This document shows positions 26,632 through 34,951 of a stretch of 64,000 nucleotides of DNA, piece after piece (position 1 is the first letter of the stretch; each line of letters starts with the position of its first letter). Under the pieces are notes generated by a model. It saw only the letters and a list, made by a program, of their open reading frames with translations, was not told where the DNA came from and did no database searches. Location of the stretch: NCBI RefSeq assembly GCF_030757795.1, contig NZ_JAUQWH010000029.1:1-64000 (forward strand), in the 5' to 3' direction. The position numbers and the translations under genes are program-made. Source of the DNA: Actinoplanes oryzae. Lineage in GTDB: Bacteria > Actinomycetota > Actinomycetes > Mycobacteriales > Micromonosporaceae.

Positions 26632-27219
26632 TCACTGCCGGGCCGCCGGGCGGGCGCGGAGCACGAGGGCCACGGCGCCGGCCGCGACGGCGGCCCAGAG
26701 GGTCGCGGTGGCGGGCCCGGCGACGGGACTCTCGGCCGGGGCGGGCAGGGCCACGCGGGCTGCCGCGGCGGCGGCCAGCGCGGCGAGGCCGGCGAGGAGG
26801 CCGGCCGGGCCCGGGCGGCGGGCCAGGGCGCCGAGGATGCCGGTGACCGGCCCGACGACGAGGCTCAGGGCGAGCCAGGCGGGGCGGACGTCGCCGGCGT
26901 GGAAGCCGCCGGCGAGGACGGCTTCCAGGCTGTCGTAGACCAGTGATGCGGTGACCGTGGCGATGGCCCCGGCCAGGGCCGCGACGGCGAGGCCGCACCG
27001 GGCGGCGAGCCAGCCGGCGCCGGCGCCGAGGACGATCCAGGCCGGGGCCGAGTCGAGCAGGAGGTTGACGTACTCGGCGGCCTGGGCGGCGGGGCTGCGG
27101 TCGGCTCGGGCCAGGCCCACCTCGCCCATGGCGACCGGCAGGTGGTTGGCGACGGCGGCCGCCGCGGCCAGGACGGCGCCGAGGGTGGCCGCGACGGCTA
27201 TCGATCTTGCGGTGCGCAT
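26632..27219 (-). CDS. Hypothetical integral membrane protein
   Basis: 195 residues from ATG 27219 with about six hydrophobic helices of Ala/Gly/Val-rich composition and few charged residues. No conserved motif or family is recognised with confidence. It is divergent from the GH9 cellulase gene, 100 bp away, and that gap carries the cellulase promoter and a CebR-like site. It could therefore fall under the same control, but no promoter is evident on its own strand. Confidence 0.7.
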   Translation of the reverse strand: MRTARSIAVAATLGAVLAAAAAVANHLPVAMGEVGLARADRSPAAQAAEYVNLLLDSAPAWIVLGAGAGWLAARCGLAVAALAGAIATVTASLVYDSLEAVLAGGFHAGDVRPAWLALSLVVGPVTGILGALARRPGPAGLLAGLAALAAAAAARVALPAPAESPVAGPATATLWAAVAAGAVALVLRARPAARQ

Positions 27220-27250
27220 CGGGTCAGCGTAGGGGAGTGTTTCGGGTGTG

Positions 27251-27308
27251 TTGACAGCGCGTGACGCGAGCCGCAGCATATGGGCTGTTGTCGATGGAAG
27301 CGTTCCCA
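27251..27308 (+). promoter_or_regulatory. Cellulase promoter with CebR-like operator
   Basis: A consensus -35 TTGACA (27251-27256) is followed about 19 bp later by GCATAT as a weak -10. Downstream lies TGGAAGCGTTCCCA (27295-27308), matching 12 of 14 positions of the palindrome TGGGAGCGCTCCCA bound by the LacI-family cellobiose regulator CebR in streptomycetes. The operator would lie around the transcription start, a repressor position. The regulator itself is not in the window. Confidence 0.7.
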
Positions 27309-27319
27309 GGGGGTTGGCC

Positions 27320-29509
27320 GTGGTGCGTGCGCTGGGTGCTGTCGTGGTGCTCCTCGTGGCCGGAGCGGCCGGAGCGGTCGCCCCGGCGGCCGGGGCCGAA
27401 GCCGCCGAGGAGCGGGAGCTGCTGGTCAACGGCGGCTTCGACGGCGGGACCTCCCCGTGGTGGTACAGCTCCGGGACGATCGAGGCCCGCGCCGGCCAGG
27501 CCTGTGTCACCGTGCCGGGCGGCACCGCGAACAAGTGGGACGTGTCGCTCGGGCAGAGCGGGCTCGCGCTCGTCGCCGGGGAGAACTACCGGTTCAGCTT
27601 CCGGGCGTCGTCGAGCCCCGGCGGCCAGGTCGTCCGGGCGATCACCGGGCTCGGCGTCGCGCCCTACGACACGTACTTCGAGGCTTCTCCCGCCCTGACG
27701 ACGGACCCCGCGAGCCATGCGTACGTCTTCACCGCGCCGACCAGCACCGACCAGGCGCAGGTGGCGTTCCAGGTCGGCGGCGGCGCGGATCCGTGGGAGT
27801 TCTGCGTGGACGACGTGTCGCTGGTCGAGGGCGTCCCGCCGGAGGTCTACGAGCCGGACACCGGCCCGCGCGTGCGCGTCAACCAGGTCGGCTATCTGCC
27901 CGGCGGGCCGCAGCGGGCCACCCTGGTCACCGACAGCACGACGCCGCTGCCGTGGGAGGTGCGCACCGCGGCCGGCCGGGTCGCGGCGCGGGGGACGAGC
28001 ACCCCGCGCGGCGTGGACGTCTCCTCCGGCGAGAACGTGCACACCATCGACATGGGATCCCTCAAGGCCGGCGCCGGATACACGCTGACCGCCGACGGGG
28101 ACACCAGCCGGCCCTTCGACGTCGGGAAGCGGATCTACGACCAGCTGCGCACCGACGCGCTGAAGTTCTTCTACACCCAGCGCAGCGGCATCGCGATCGA
28201 CGACACCCTGCGCCCCGGGTACGGCCGCCCGGCCGGCCACGTCGACGTCGCACCCAACCGGGGCGACGGGGCCGTGCCGTGCCAGCCCGGCGTCTGCGAC
28301 TACACCCTGGACGTGCGCGGCGGCTGGTACGACGCCGGCGACCACGGCAAGTACGTCGTCAACGGCGGCATCTCGACGTGGCAGGTGCTCAGCGCCTACG
28401 AGCGGAACCACGTCACCACCGCGCTGAGCATCCCGGAGAGCGGCAACCGGATCCCGGACGTGCTCGACGAGGCGCGGTGGGAGCTCGACTTCCTCCTGCG
28501 GATGCAGGTGCCGGCCGGGCAGCCGTACGCCGGCCTGGTCCACCACAAGATCCACGACGCGGCCTGGACCGGGCTTCCCCTGCTCCCGCACCTGGATCCG
28601 CAGCAGCGTGAGCTGCATCCCGTCTCGACCGCCGCGACCCTGAACCTGGCGGCGACCGCCGCCCAGGCCGCCCGCGTCTACCGGCGCTTCGACCCGGCCT
28701 TCGCGGCCCGGGCGCTGAGCGCCGCGCGCACCGCCTTCGCCGCGGCCGAGGCCCACCCGGCCCTGCTGGCGCCCGAGAGCGACGGCGTCGGCGGCGGCGC
28801 CTACAACGACACCGACGTGCGCGACGACTTCACCTGGGCCGCCGCGGAGCTGTACCTGACCACCGGCGACAACTCCTACGCCCGGTGGATCGAGCTCCCG
28901 GAGTTCGGGCCGGGCGCCTTCGACTGGGCGCGGACCGGGGTCGCCGGGCTGCTCGACCTGGCCGTGCTGCCGAACAAGCTGCCGCAGCGCCCGGCGATCC
29001 GGGCGGCCGTGCTCCGCGGCGCCGACCAGTACCTCGCCGTCCAGCGGCAGCACCCGTACGGCATCCCCTACGCCCCGGCGAACAACAGCTGGGACTGGGG
29101 ATCCAACAGCGTCATCCTCAACAACACGGTCGTGCTCGCCACCGCGTACGACCTGACCGGCCGGGCGCAGTACCGCGACGCCGTGCTCGAGGCGATGGAC
29201 GCGATGCTGGGCCGCAACGCGCTCAACCAGTCCTACGTCACCGGGTACGGCGAGGTCAGCTCGCACCGTCAGCACAGCCGCTGGTACGCCCGCCAGCTGG
29301 ATCCCGCGTTGCCGGACCCGCCGGTCGGCTCGCTCGCCGGGGGTCCCAACTCGTCGATCCAGGATCCGTACGCGCAGAGCAAGCTCACCGGCTGCGTCGG
29401 CCAGTTCTGCTACATCGACGACATCCAGTCGTGGTCCACCAACGAGCTCACGATCAACTGGAACTCCGCGCTCGCCTGGGTGGCGTCCTACGTGGTGAAT
29501 CAGTCGTGA
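27320..29509 (+). CDS. Secreted GH9 cellulase with carbohydrate-binding module
   Basis: About 729 residues from GTG 27320, with AGGGGG 6 bases upstream. A signal peptide is followed by a CBM4/9-like module ([15 protein letters not shown], residues about 35-175). A CelD_N Ig-like domain ([19 protein letters not shown]) and a GH9 (alpha/alpha)6 catalytic domain (about 275-725) follow. The GH9 catalytic Asp pair is in [11 protein letters not shown] (Asp338, Asp341) and the proton-donor Glu709 is in [10 protein letters not shown]. It should hydrolyse cellulose or related beta-glucans outside the cell. Its 3' end overlaps the convergent flavin-reductase-type gene by 10 bp. Confidence 0.95.
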   Translation: MVRALGAVVVLLVAGAAGAVAPAAGAEAAEERELLVNGGFDGGTSPWWYSSGTIEARAGQACVTVPGGTANKWDVSLGQSGLALVAGENYRFSFRASSSPGGQVVRAITGLGVAPYDTYFEASPALTTDPASHAYVFTAPTSTDQAQVAFQVGGGADPWEFCVDDVSLVEGVPPEVYEPDTGPRVRVNQVGYLPGGPQRATLVTDSTTPLPWEVRTAAGRVAARGTSTPRGVDVSSGENVHTIDMGSLKAGAGYTLTADGDTSRPFDVGKRIYDQLRTDALKFFYTQRSGIAIDDTLRPGYGRPAGHVDVAPNRGDGAVPCQPGVCDYTLDVRGGWYDAGDHGKYVVNGGISTWQVLSAYERNHVTTALSIPESGNRIPDVLDEARWELDFLLRMQVPAGQPYAGLVHHKIHDAAWTGLPLLPHLDPQQRELHPVSTAATLNLAATAAQAARVYRRFDPAFAARALSAARTAFAAAEAHPALLAPESDGVGGGAYNDTDVRDDFTWAAAELYLTTGDNSYARWIELPEFGPGAFDWARTGVAGLLDLAVLPNKLPQRPAIRAAVLRGADQYLAVQRQHPYGIPYAPANNSWDWGSNSVILNNTVVLATAYDLTGRAQYRDAVLEAMDAMLGRNALNQSYVTGYGEVSSHRQHSRWYARQLDPALPDPPVGSLAGGPNSSIQDPYAQSKLTGCVGQFCYIDDIQSWSTNELTINWNSALAWVASYVVNQS

Positions 29510-30054
29510 AAGGCGGGCAGCCCGTCGATGCTGGTGGCGTTCTTCGCGCGCCGGTAGTCCGCCAGCTTCGCCGGGCTGCGCCGCTCGCTCCAGCGGAGCA
29601 GGGTGTCGCGGTCGCCCTCGTAGGCCATCAGCGGCACCGAGTAGCCGCAGGAGTCGCTGACCCGGTGCACGTCGACCACGACCACCGACCGGGCGCCGTG
29701 CGTGTCGGGGGCGTCCGGGAAGCGGGCCAGCAGCGCCGGGAAGCCGGGGTCGGTCAGTGGCACGACCCGCCCGGTGCCGTGCAGCCGGACGATGTTCGGC
29801 GGCCCCTGGAACGCGCAGAACATGATCGTGATCCGGCCGTTGTCGGCCAGGTGGGCGGCGGTCTCCGCGCCGCTGCCGTGGAAGTCCAGGTACGCCACCT
29901 CGTGCTCGCCGAGCACCGCGAAGGTGCCGCCCATGCCCTTCGGCGAGACGTTGACGTGCCCCTCCGGCCCGCTCGGCGCCGTGGCGACGAAGAACATCGG
30001 CTGCTTCTCGACGAACGTCCGCAGCCGCCCCGTGATCCCCTCATGCACCTTCAT
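29500..30054 (-). CDS. Pyridoxamine 5'-phosphate oxidase-fold flavin/F420-binding protein
   Basis: 184 residues from ATG 30054. The split-barrel fold is indicated by [40 protein letters not shown] and [11 protein letters not shown], as in PPOX-family proteins that bind FMN or F420. The real cofactor and substrate cannot be read. AGGG stands upstream of the chosen ATG; upstream in-frame starts lie inside the promoter of the divergent GH51 gene and were not used. The stop codon lies inside the 3' end of the GH9 gene. Confidence 0.85.
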   Translation of the reverse strand: MKVHEGITGRLRTFVEKQPMFFVATAPSGPEGHVNVSPKGMGGTFAVLGEHEVAYLDFHGSGAETAAHLADNGRITIMFCAFQGPPNIVRLHGTGRVVPLTDPGFPALLARFPDAPDTHGARSVVVVDVHRVSDSCGYSVPLMAYEGDRDTLLRWSERRSPAKLADYRRAKNATSIDGLPAFHD

Positions 30055-30091
30055 GGGATCGACCCTATAACTGCACGGCGTAACACAGTCG

Positions 30092-30151
30092 TTGACTAGC
30101 CGTAACGCATCGAACATAATCACTGCGTCTGCCGAAGTGTTAGCGCTCACA
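30092..30151 (+). promoter_or_regulatory. Arabinofuranosidase promoter with LacI-type operator
   Basis: TTGACT (30092-30097), a 17-bp spacer and CATAAT (30115-30120) form the best vegetative-type promoter in the window. TGTTAGCGCTCACA (30138-30151) is a GCGC-centred palindrome of the LacI family and lies from about +10 to +25. Repression by a sugar-responsive LacI protein is expected. Confidence 0.75.
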
Positions 30152-30164
30152 TCGGAGTGATCCC

Positions 30165-32666
30165 ATGACCTACGCCCGGCCGTTGCTGGGGCTGTCGACC
30201 GCAGCCCTGCTGGCCGTCACGCTGACGGGCGCGGCGCCCGCCCAGGCCGCCGACCCCGGCTACACGATCACCGTCGACACCACTGCCTCCGGCCCCGAGA
30301 TCAACGACCGCATGTACGGGGTCTTCTTCGAGGACATCAACTACGCGGCCGACGGCGGGCTCTACGCCGAGCTGGTCCGCAACCGATCGTTCGAGTTCCT
30401 GCCCGCCGACAACGGCTCGTTCACCGGCCTGACCGCGTGGACGCCCACCGGCACCGGCGGCACGGCCACCACTGTCAACGACGCCGCCCGGCTCAACGAG
30501 CGCAACCGGACCTACCTGAGGCTCGATCTGACCGGCGGCGGATACGGCGTCACCAACTCCGGATACAACACCGGCCTGCCGCTGACCAAGGGCGCCCGCT
30601 ACGACTTCTCGGTCTGGGCGCGCACGTCCGCGGCCGCCGGGACGACGCTGACCGTCGGCCTCACCGGGACACCGGCGCGAGCCCTGAGGATCCGCGGCGA
30701 CGCGTGGCGCAAGTACACCCTGTCGATCGCGGCCGGGCAGACCACGGACGCCGGCCGGATCACCGTCGTGGCGGGCGGCGCGGGCACCGTACGGCTGGAC
30801 GAGGTCTCGCTCTTCCCCCGCGACACCTACCAGCACCGCGCGAACGGGCTGCGCCGCGACCTCGCCGAGAAGATCGCCGCGCTGCACCCGGGCTTCGTGC
30901 GCTTCCCGGGCGGCTGCCTGGTCAACACCGGCAGCATGGAGGGCTACGACGCGGCGAGCGGCTTCCCGCGCGCCCGCTCCTACCAGTGGAAGGACACCGT
31001 CGGCCCGGTCGAGACCCGGGCGACCAACGCCAACTTCTGGGGCTACAACCAGTCGTACGGCCTGGGGTACTACGAATACTTCCAGTTCGCCGAGGACATC
31101 GGCGCCATGCCGCTGCCCGTCGTGCCCGCGCTCGTCACCGGCTGCGGCCAGAACCGGGCCACCCTGGACGAGGCCCTGCTGCAGCGGCACATCCAGGACA
31201 CCCTCGACCTCATCGAGTACGCCAACGGGCCGGTCACGTCGACGTGGGGCAAGCTGCGCGCCCGCTCCGGGCACCCCCGGCCGTTCGGCCTGACGCACGT
31301 GGCGGTCGGCAACGAGGAGAACCTGCCCGAGGAGTACTGGGCCAACTTCGTGAAGTTCCGCGCCGCGATCGAGGCCCGTTACCCCGGGATCACGGTGGTG
31401 TCCAACTCCGGTCCGGACGATCAGGGTGCCACGTTCGAGAACCTGTGGGCCAAGAACAGGGCCGCCGGCGTCAAGATGGTCGACGAGCACTACTACAACA
31501 GCCCGACCTGGTTCCTGCAGAACAACAAGCGCTACGACGCGTACGACCGCAGTGGCCCGAAGGTCTTCCTCGGCGAGTACGCCTCGCAGGACGCCAAGCT
31601 GTTCAACTCGTTGTCCGAGGCGGCCTACATGACCGGGCTCGAGCGCAACGCCGACGTGGTGCGGATGGCCTCCTACGCGCCGCTGCTCGCCAACATCGAC
31701 AACGTCCAGTGGCGCCCGGACCTCATCTGGTTCGACAACGACGAGTCGTGGGGCTCGACGAGCTACCAGATGCAGAAGCTGTTCATGACCAACGTGGGCG
31801 ACCAGGTCGTGCCGAGCACGGCCACCGGCGACGTCGTGCAGCCCCGGCCGATCACCGGCGCGGTCGGGCTGTCGACCTGGCGTACGGCCGCCACCTATGA
31901 CGACGTGCGGGTGACCCGTCCCGACGGCAGCCTGCTGTACGCCGACGACTTCGGCGACGGCAACGCGGACGGCTGGACGCCGGTGACGCAGCGGGGGTCC
32001 TGGTCGGTGACGAACGGGGCGTACGCCCAGACCGACACCGCCGCCGAGGACACCATGGTCAAGGCGGCCACGATCACGGACACCGACTACGACCTGAGCG
32101 TCAAGGCGACCAAGACCGCCGGCGACGAGGGCTTCCTGGTGGCCTTCGGGATCCAGGAGACCGGCCAGTTCTACTGGTGGAACCTCGGCGGCTGGAACAA
32201 CACCCAGGGCGCGGTCGAGAAGGGCTTCACCAGCGCCAAGGAGCAGCTGCTCACCAAGCCGAACAGCGTCGAGACCGGGCGCACGTACGACCTGCGGGTC
32301 TCGGTCCGCGGCACGCACGCCGACCTCTACCTCGACGGGCAGCTGTGGGGCAGCTTCGACGACGACAAGGTCACCGAGCCGTTCGCCCAAGTCGTCACCC
32401 GCGACGTCGCGAGCCACGAGCTCATCGTCAAGGTGGTCAACGCGCAGGACACCCCGGCCGTCACCCGGGTGGACCTGGGCCGGGCACGCGTGGCCGCCAC
32501 CGGCACCCAGACGGTGATCACCGGCGACCCGGGCGAGCAGAACACCCGTACCGCCGAGCCGATCCAGCCCGTCACCTCCCGGGTCACCGGGCTGGGATCC
32601 ACGTTCACCCGCACGTTCCCCGCGAACTCCGTCACGTTCCTCAGGTTGAAAGAGAGGTCCCGATGA
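30165..32666 (+). CDS. Secreted GH51 alpha-L-arabinofuranosidase, multidomain
   Basis: 833 residues with a signal peptide ending near AQAADP. The fold begins GVFFEDINYAADGGLYAELV, a GH51 hallmark, and a CBM4-like segment lies at about residues 90-225. Catalytic acid/base Glu384 is in GNEEN and nucleophile Glu471 is in FLGEYAS. A concanavalin-like insert (YADDFGDGNADGW to about residue 770) sits between the barrel and the terminal sheet. It should release arabinose from arabinan or arabinoxylan. It overlaps the following GH43 gene by 4 bp (ATGA), so the two form an operon. Confidence 0.93.
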   Translation: MTYARPLLGLSTAALLAVTLTGAAPAQAADPGYTITVDTTASGPEINDRMYGVFFEDINYAADGGLYAELVRNRSFEFLPADNGSFTGLTAWTPTGTGGTATTVNDAARLNERNRTYLRLDLTGGGYGVTNSGYNTGLPLTKGARYDFSVWARTSAAAGTTLTVGLTGTPARALRIRGDAWRKYTLSIAAGQTTDAGRITVVAGGAGTVRLDEVSLFPRDTYQHRANGLRRDLAEKIAALHPGFVRFPGGCLVNTGSMEGYDAASGFPRARSYQWKDTVGPVETRATNANFWGYNQSYGLGYYEYFQFAEDIGAMPLPVVPALVTGCGQNRATLDEALLQRHIQDTLDLIEYANGPVTSTWGKLRARSGHPRPFGLTHVAVGNEENLPEEYWANFVKFRAAIEARYPGITVVSNSGPDDQGATFENLWAKNRAAGVKMVDEHYYNSPTWFLQNNKRYDAYDRSGPKVFLGEYASQDAKLFNSLSEAAYMTGLERNADVVRMASYAPLLANIDNVQWRPDLIWFDNDESWGSTSYQMQKLFMTNVGDQVVPSTATGDVVQPRPITGAVGLSTWRTAATYDDVRVTRPDGSLLYADDFGDGNADGWTPVTQRGSWSVTNGAYAQTDTAAEDTMVKAATITDTDYDLSVKATKTAGDEGFLVAFGIQETGQFYWWNLGGWNNTQGAVEKGFTSAKEQLLTKPNSVETGRTYDLRVSVRGTHADLYLDGQLWGSFDDDKVTEPFAQVVTRDVASHELIVKVVNAQDTPAVTRVDLGRARVAATGTQTVITGDPGEQNTRTAEPIQPVTSRVTGLGSTFTRTFPANSVTFLRLKERSR

Positions 32667-33691
32667 GGATCAGCCGCCGAAGCCTGATGCGCGGAGGCCT
32701 GGCCGTGGCCGGGGCGGGCGCCCTGGCCCTGCCCGAGGCCGCCACCGCGGCGACCACCCCGCCGCTGATCAGCCAGCGCGCCGACCCGTTCATCACCCCG
32801 CGCGTCAACGGCACCTACTACTTCACCGGATCCGTGCCCGAGTACGACCGGATCGCCATCCGCGGCGCGGCCACGATCAGCGGCCTGGGATCCGCGGCCG
32901 AGACCGTGGTGTGGCGCCGCCCCGCGACCGGCACGATGGGCGGCCACATCTGGGCGCCCGAGCTGCATCGCATCGACGGCAAGTGGTACGTCTACTTCGC
33001 CGCGGGGGACAAGGACGACGTCTTCCGGATCCGCATGTACGTCCTCGAGTCCTCCCGCGCGGACCCCCGGGATCCCGCCGGCTGGGGCGCCCCGCGCAAG
33101 ATCGTGACCGAGTGGGACAGCTTCGCGCTGGACGCCACCACCTTCGCCCACCGCAACCGCCGCTATCTGATCTGGGCGCAGAGCGAGCCGGAGATCGCGG
33201 TCAACTCCAGCCTCTACATCGCGTCGCTGGCCAACCCGTGGACCCTGTCCTCCAAGCCGGTGCGCATCGCCACGCCCACCCGCAGCTGGGAGATCCAGGG
33301 CTACAAGGTCAACGAGGGCCCGGCGGTGATCGTCCGCAACGGCAAGGTCTTCGTGTCCTTCTCGGCCAGCGCCACCGACGCCCGCTACTGCGTCGGCCTG
33401 CTGTCCGCCTCCGCGGACGCCGACCTGCTGCGCAACGCCTCCTGGACGAAGAACCCCAACCCCGTGTTCGTCACCAGCACCACCACCGGCCAGTACGGCC
33501 CCGGACACAACCAGTTCACGGTCGCCGAGGACGGCGTCACGGACGTCCTCGTCTACCACGCCCGCGACTACCGCGACATCACCGGCGACCCGCTCTACGA
33601 CCCGAACCGCCACACCCGGGTCCAGCGCCTCACCTGGAACGCCGATGGCACCCCCCACTTCGGCATCCCGCAGGGTGGGGCGTCGATCTAG
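32663..33691 (+). CDS. Exported GH43-family glycoside hydrolase
   Basis: 342 residues with a twin-arginine export signal (MRISRRSLMRGG). The GH43 triad is seen as Asp41 (RADPFITP), Asp157 (ALDATTF) and Glu218 (NEGPAV), with WAPELHRIDGKWYVYFAAG and YGPGHNQF also typical. The probable substrate is an arabinose-containing oligosaccharide or polysaccharide, because it is translationally coupled to the GH51 gene and shares its LacI-type control. Exact specificity is not known. The stop shares CTAG with the convergent toroid-protein gene. Confidence 0.9.
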   Translation: MRISRRSLMRGGLAVAGAGALALPEAATAATTPPLISQRADPFITPRVNGTYYFTGSVPEYDRIAIRGAATISGLGSAAETVVWRRPATGTMGGHIWAPELHRIDGKWYVYFAAGDKDDVFRIRMYVLESSRADPRDPAGWGAPRKIVTEWDSFALDATTFAHRNRRYLIWAQSEPEIAVNSSLYIASLANPWTLSSKPVRIATPTRSWEIQGYKVNEGPAVIVRNGKVFVSFSASATDARYCVGLLSASADADLLRNASWTKNPNPVFVTSTTTGQYGPGHNQFTVAEDGVTDVLVYHARDYRDITGDPLYDPNRHTRVQRLTWNADGTPHFGIPQGGASI

Positions 33692-34539
33692 ATCCGCCCG
33701 TACGAGCGGAGCGTCCGCAGCGCCTGGAGGGTGACCATGCCACGCCACTCCAGGCGCGCGGCCGTGCCCGGGGGCTCCCAGGTGATCGGCCAGCCGCCGT
33801 CCTTCTCCTGGGCGGCGGCGAGGTGGTCCAGGTGGGCCTCGAGGTCCGCGGCCGGGAACAGCCCGCGCCACGGCGAGCCGGCCGCCGGGGCGATGTGCAG
33901 CGGCGTGAGGCCGTACTCGCCGGGGGTGGGCCGGGCCTGGAACATGGAGTGCGCCCGCAGGCGCTCCAGGAGGGCGGGCGCGGCCTGCTCGGCGCGCGGG
34001 CGGTCCGGGACGTGGGCCAGGAAGACGAACATCTCCGCCAGGGCGTGCACCTCGTCGGGGACCTCGGCCCGCCAGCACCACTCGGTGGCTGCCGTACGCC
34101 ACGGGTGGTCGAAGCCGAGCTGGTGCAGCAGGCCGGCCAGGCCCGCGGTCGGGTTGACGCCCGGCTCGTACGTCCACTCCGTCCAGTGCTCCGCCCGCGG
34201 ATACCGCTCGATGACCGGGAAGGCGAGCGGCACCGCGCCACCGGGAGCGGCGATGCGTGCCAGGTGGTCGCAGGCGGATCCCAGCAGCTCCGGATCGGGC
34301 GCGCCGGCGGCGGCGAGGGACTGGAGGGCGATCTCGGTGTAGATCGGCAGGCTCGCCGGGCAGCGGGTGTCCGGCTCGAGGCCGTGGCCGAAGCCGCCGT
34401 CCTCGTTGCGGTGGGCGCGCAGGGCGGCGACCACACCGGCCGGCGAAGCGCCCCGGAAGAGGGTCGCGAAGAGGCGGCGCTCCAGCAGGCGCGCCTCGGT
34501 CGTCAGGAAGCGCTCGGCGGCGTCGAAGTCAGCTGTCAT
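33688..34539 (-). CDS. Alpha/alpha-toroid (terpene cyclase/prenyltransferase-like) protein
   Basis: 283 residues. Repeated helical segments with GGFGHGLEPDTR and QEKDGGWPITW resemble the QW/GGF motifs of the squalene-hopene cyclase and protein-prenyltransferase superfamily. The cyclase DxDD acid motif is not seen, so enzymatic activity is uncertain. ATG 34539. No operon partner. Confidence 0.7.
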   Translation of the reverse strand: MTADFDAAERFLTTEARLLERRLFATLFRGASPAGVVAALRAHRNEDGGFGHGLEPDTRCPASLPIYTEIALQSLAAAGAPDPELLGSACDHLARIAAPGGAVPLAFPVIERYPRAEHWTEWTYEPGVNPTAGLAGLLHQLGFDHPWRTAATEWCWRAEVPDEVHALAEMFVFLAHVPDRPRAEQAAPALLERLRAHSMFQARPTPGEYGLTPLHIAPAAGSPWRGLFPAADLEAHLDHLAAAQEKDGGWPITWEPPGTAARLEWRGMVTLQALRTLRSYGRI

Positions 34540-34661
34540 GCCCCCGACCGTAGGGCCCCGCCGGGCCGGGGTCTTGAACGAATCGGACGCGCCGGGGATT
34601 AAGCTCGATCACGGACGAGGGGACGGACCCGTACCCTCGAAGCGGCGCGGGAGGAGCGGTA

Positions 34662-34859
34662 GTGGATCCCGCGCAGCCGAGGAAGCGCAGAGGGCCCCGC
34701 AAGCTCAGCCCGCACCGCATGGCCCTGGCCCTCGCGCTGGTCTCCACGGCGCCCCCGCTGATCATGCGTTACGGCTGGCCGGGCGTGCTCGCGGCGATCG
34801 CCGCCGTGGCGTACGCGGTGTATCTGATCGGTGGCAAGAAGTGGCCCTGGTCGCGGTGA
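34662..34859 (+). CDS. Small membrane protein
   Basis: 65 residues from GTG 34662, with GGAGGAG about 6 bases upstream. A basic N-terminus (RKRRGPRKLSPHR) is followed by two short hydrophobic helices and the tail GGKKWPWSR, which places the termini on the cytoplasmic side. No family is recognised. It precedes the STAND-type ATPase gene by about 90 bp. Confidence 0.7.
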   Translation: MDPAQPRKRRGPRKLSPHRMALALALVSTAPPLIMRYGWPGVLAAIAAVAYAVYLIGGKKWPWSR

Positions 34860-34890
34860 TACCTCGCCCGAAGTAACACTCTGGACAGCG

Positions 34891-34944
34891 GTTCGATCAA
34901 TAAACCGACAAGATCGAACTCGATGTGACAAAGCCCCCTAGCAT
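34891..34944. promoter_or_regulatory. Inverted repeat and leaderless -10 before the STAND ATPase
   Basis: GTTCGATC (34891-34898) and GATCGAAC (34912-34919) form a perfect 8-bp inverted repeat with a 13-bp spacer, followed by TAGCAT (34939-34944). TAGCAT is 7 bases before GTG 34952. The repeat may be an operator, or a weak terminator for the small membrane protein gene. Confidence 0.5.
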
Positions 34945-34951
34945 TCCGGCC

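Noticed and set aside
34925..34951. GTG 34925 as the STAND ATPase start
   Set aside because: It would place the TAGCAT element inside the coding region and has no ribosome-binding site; GTG 34952 fits leaderless spacing.
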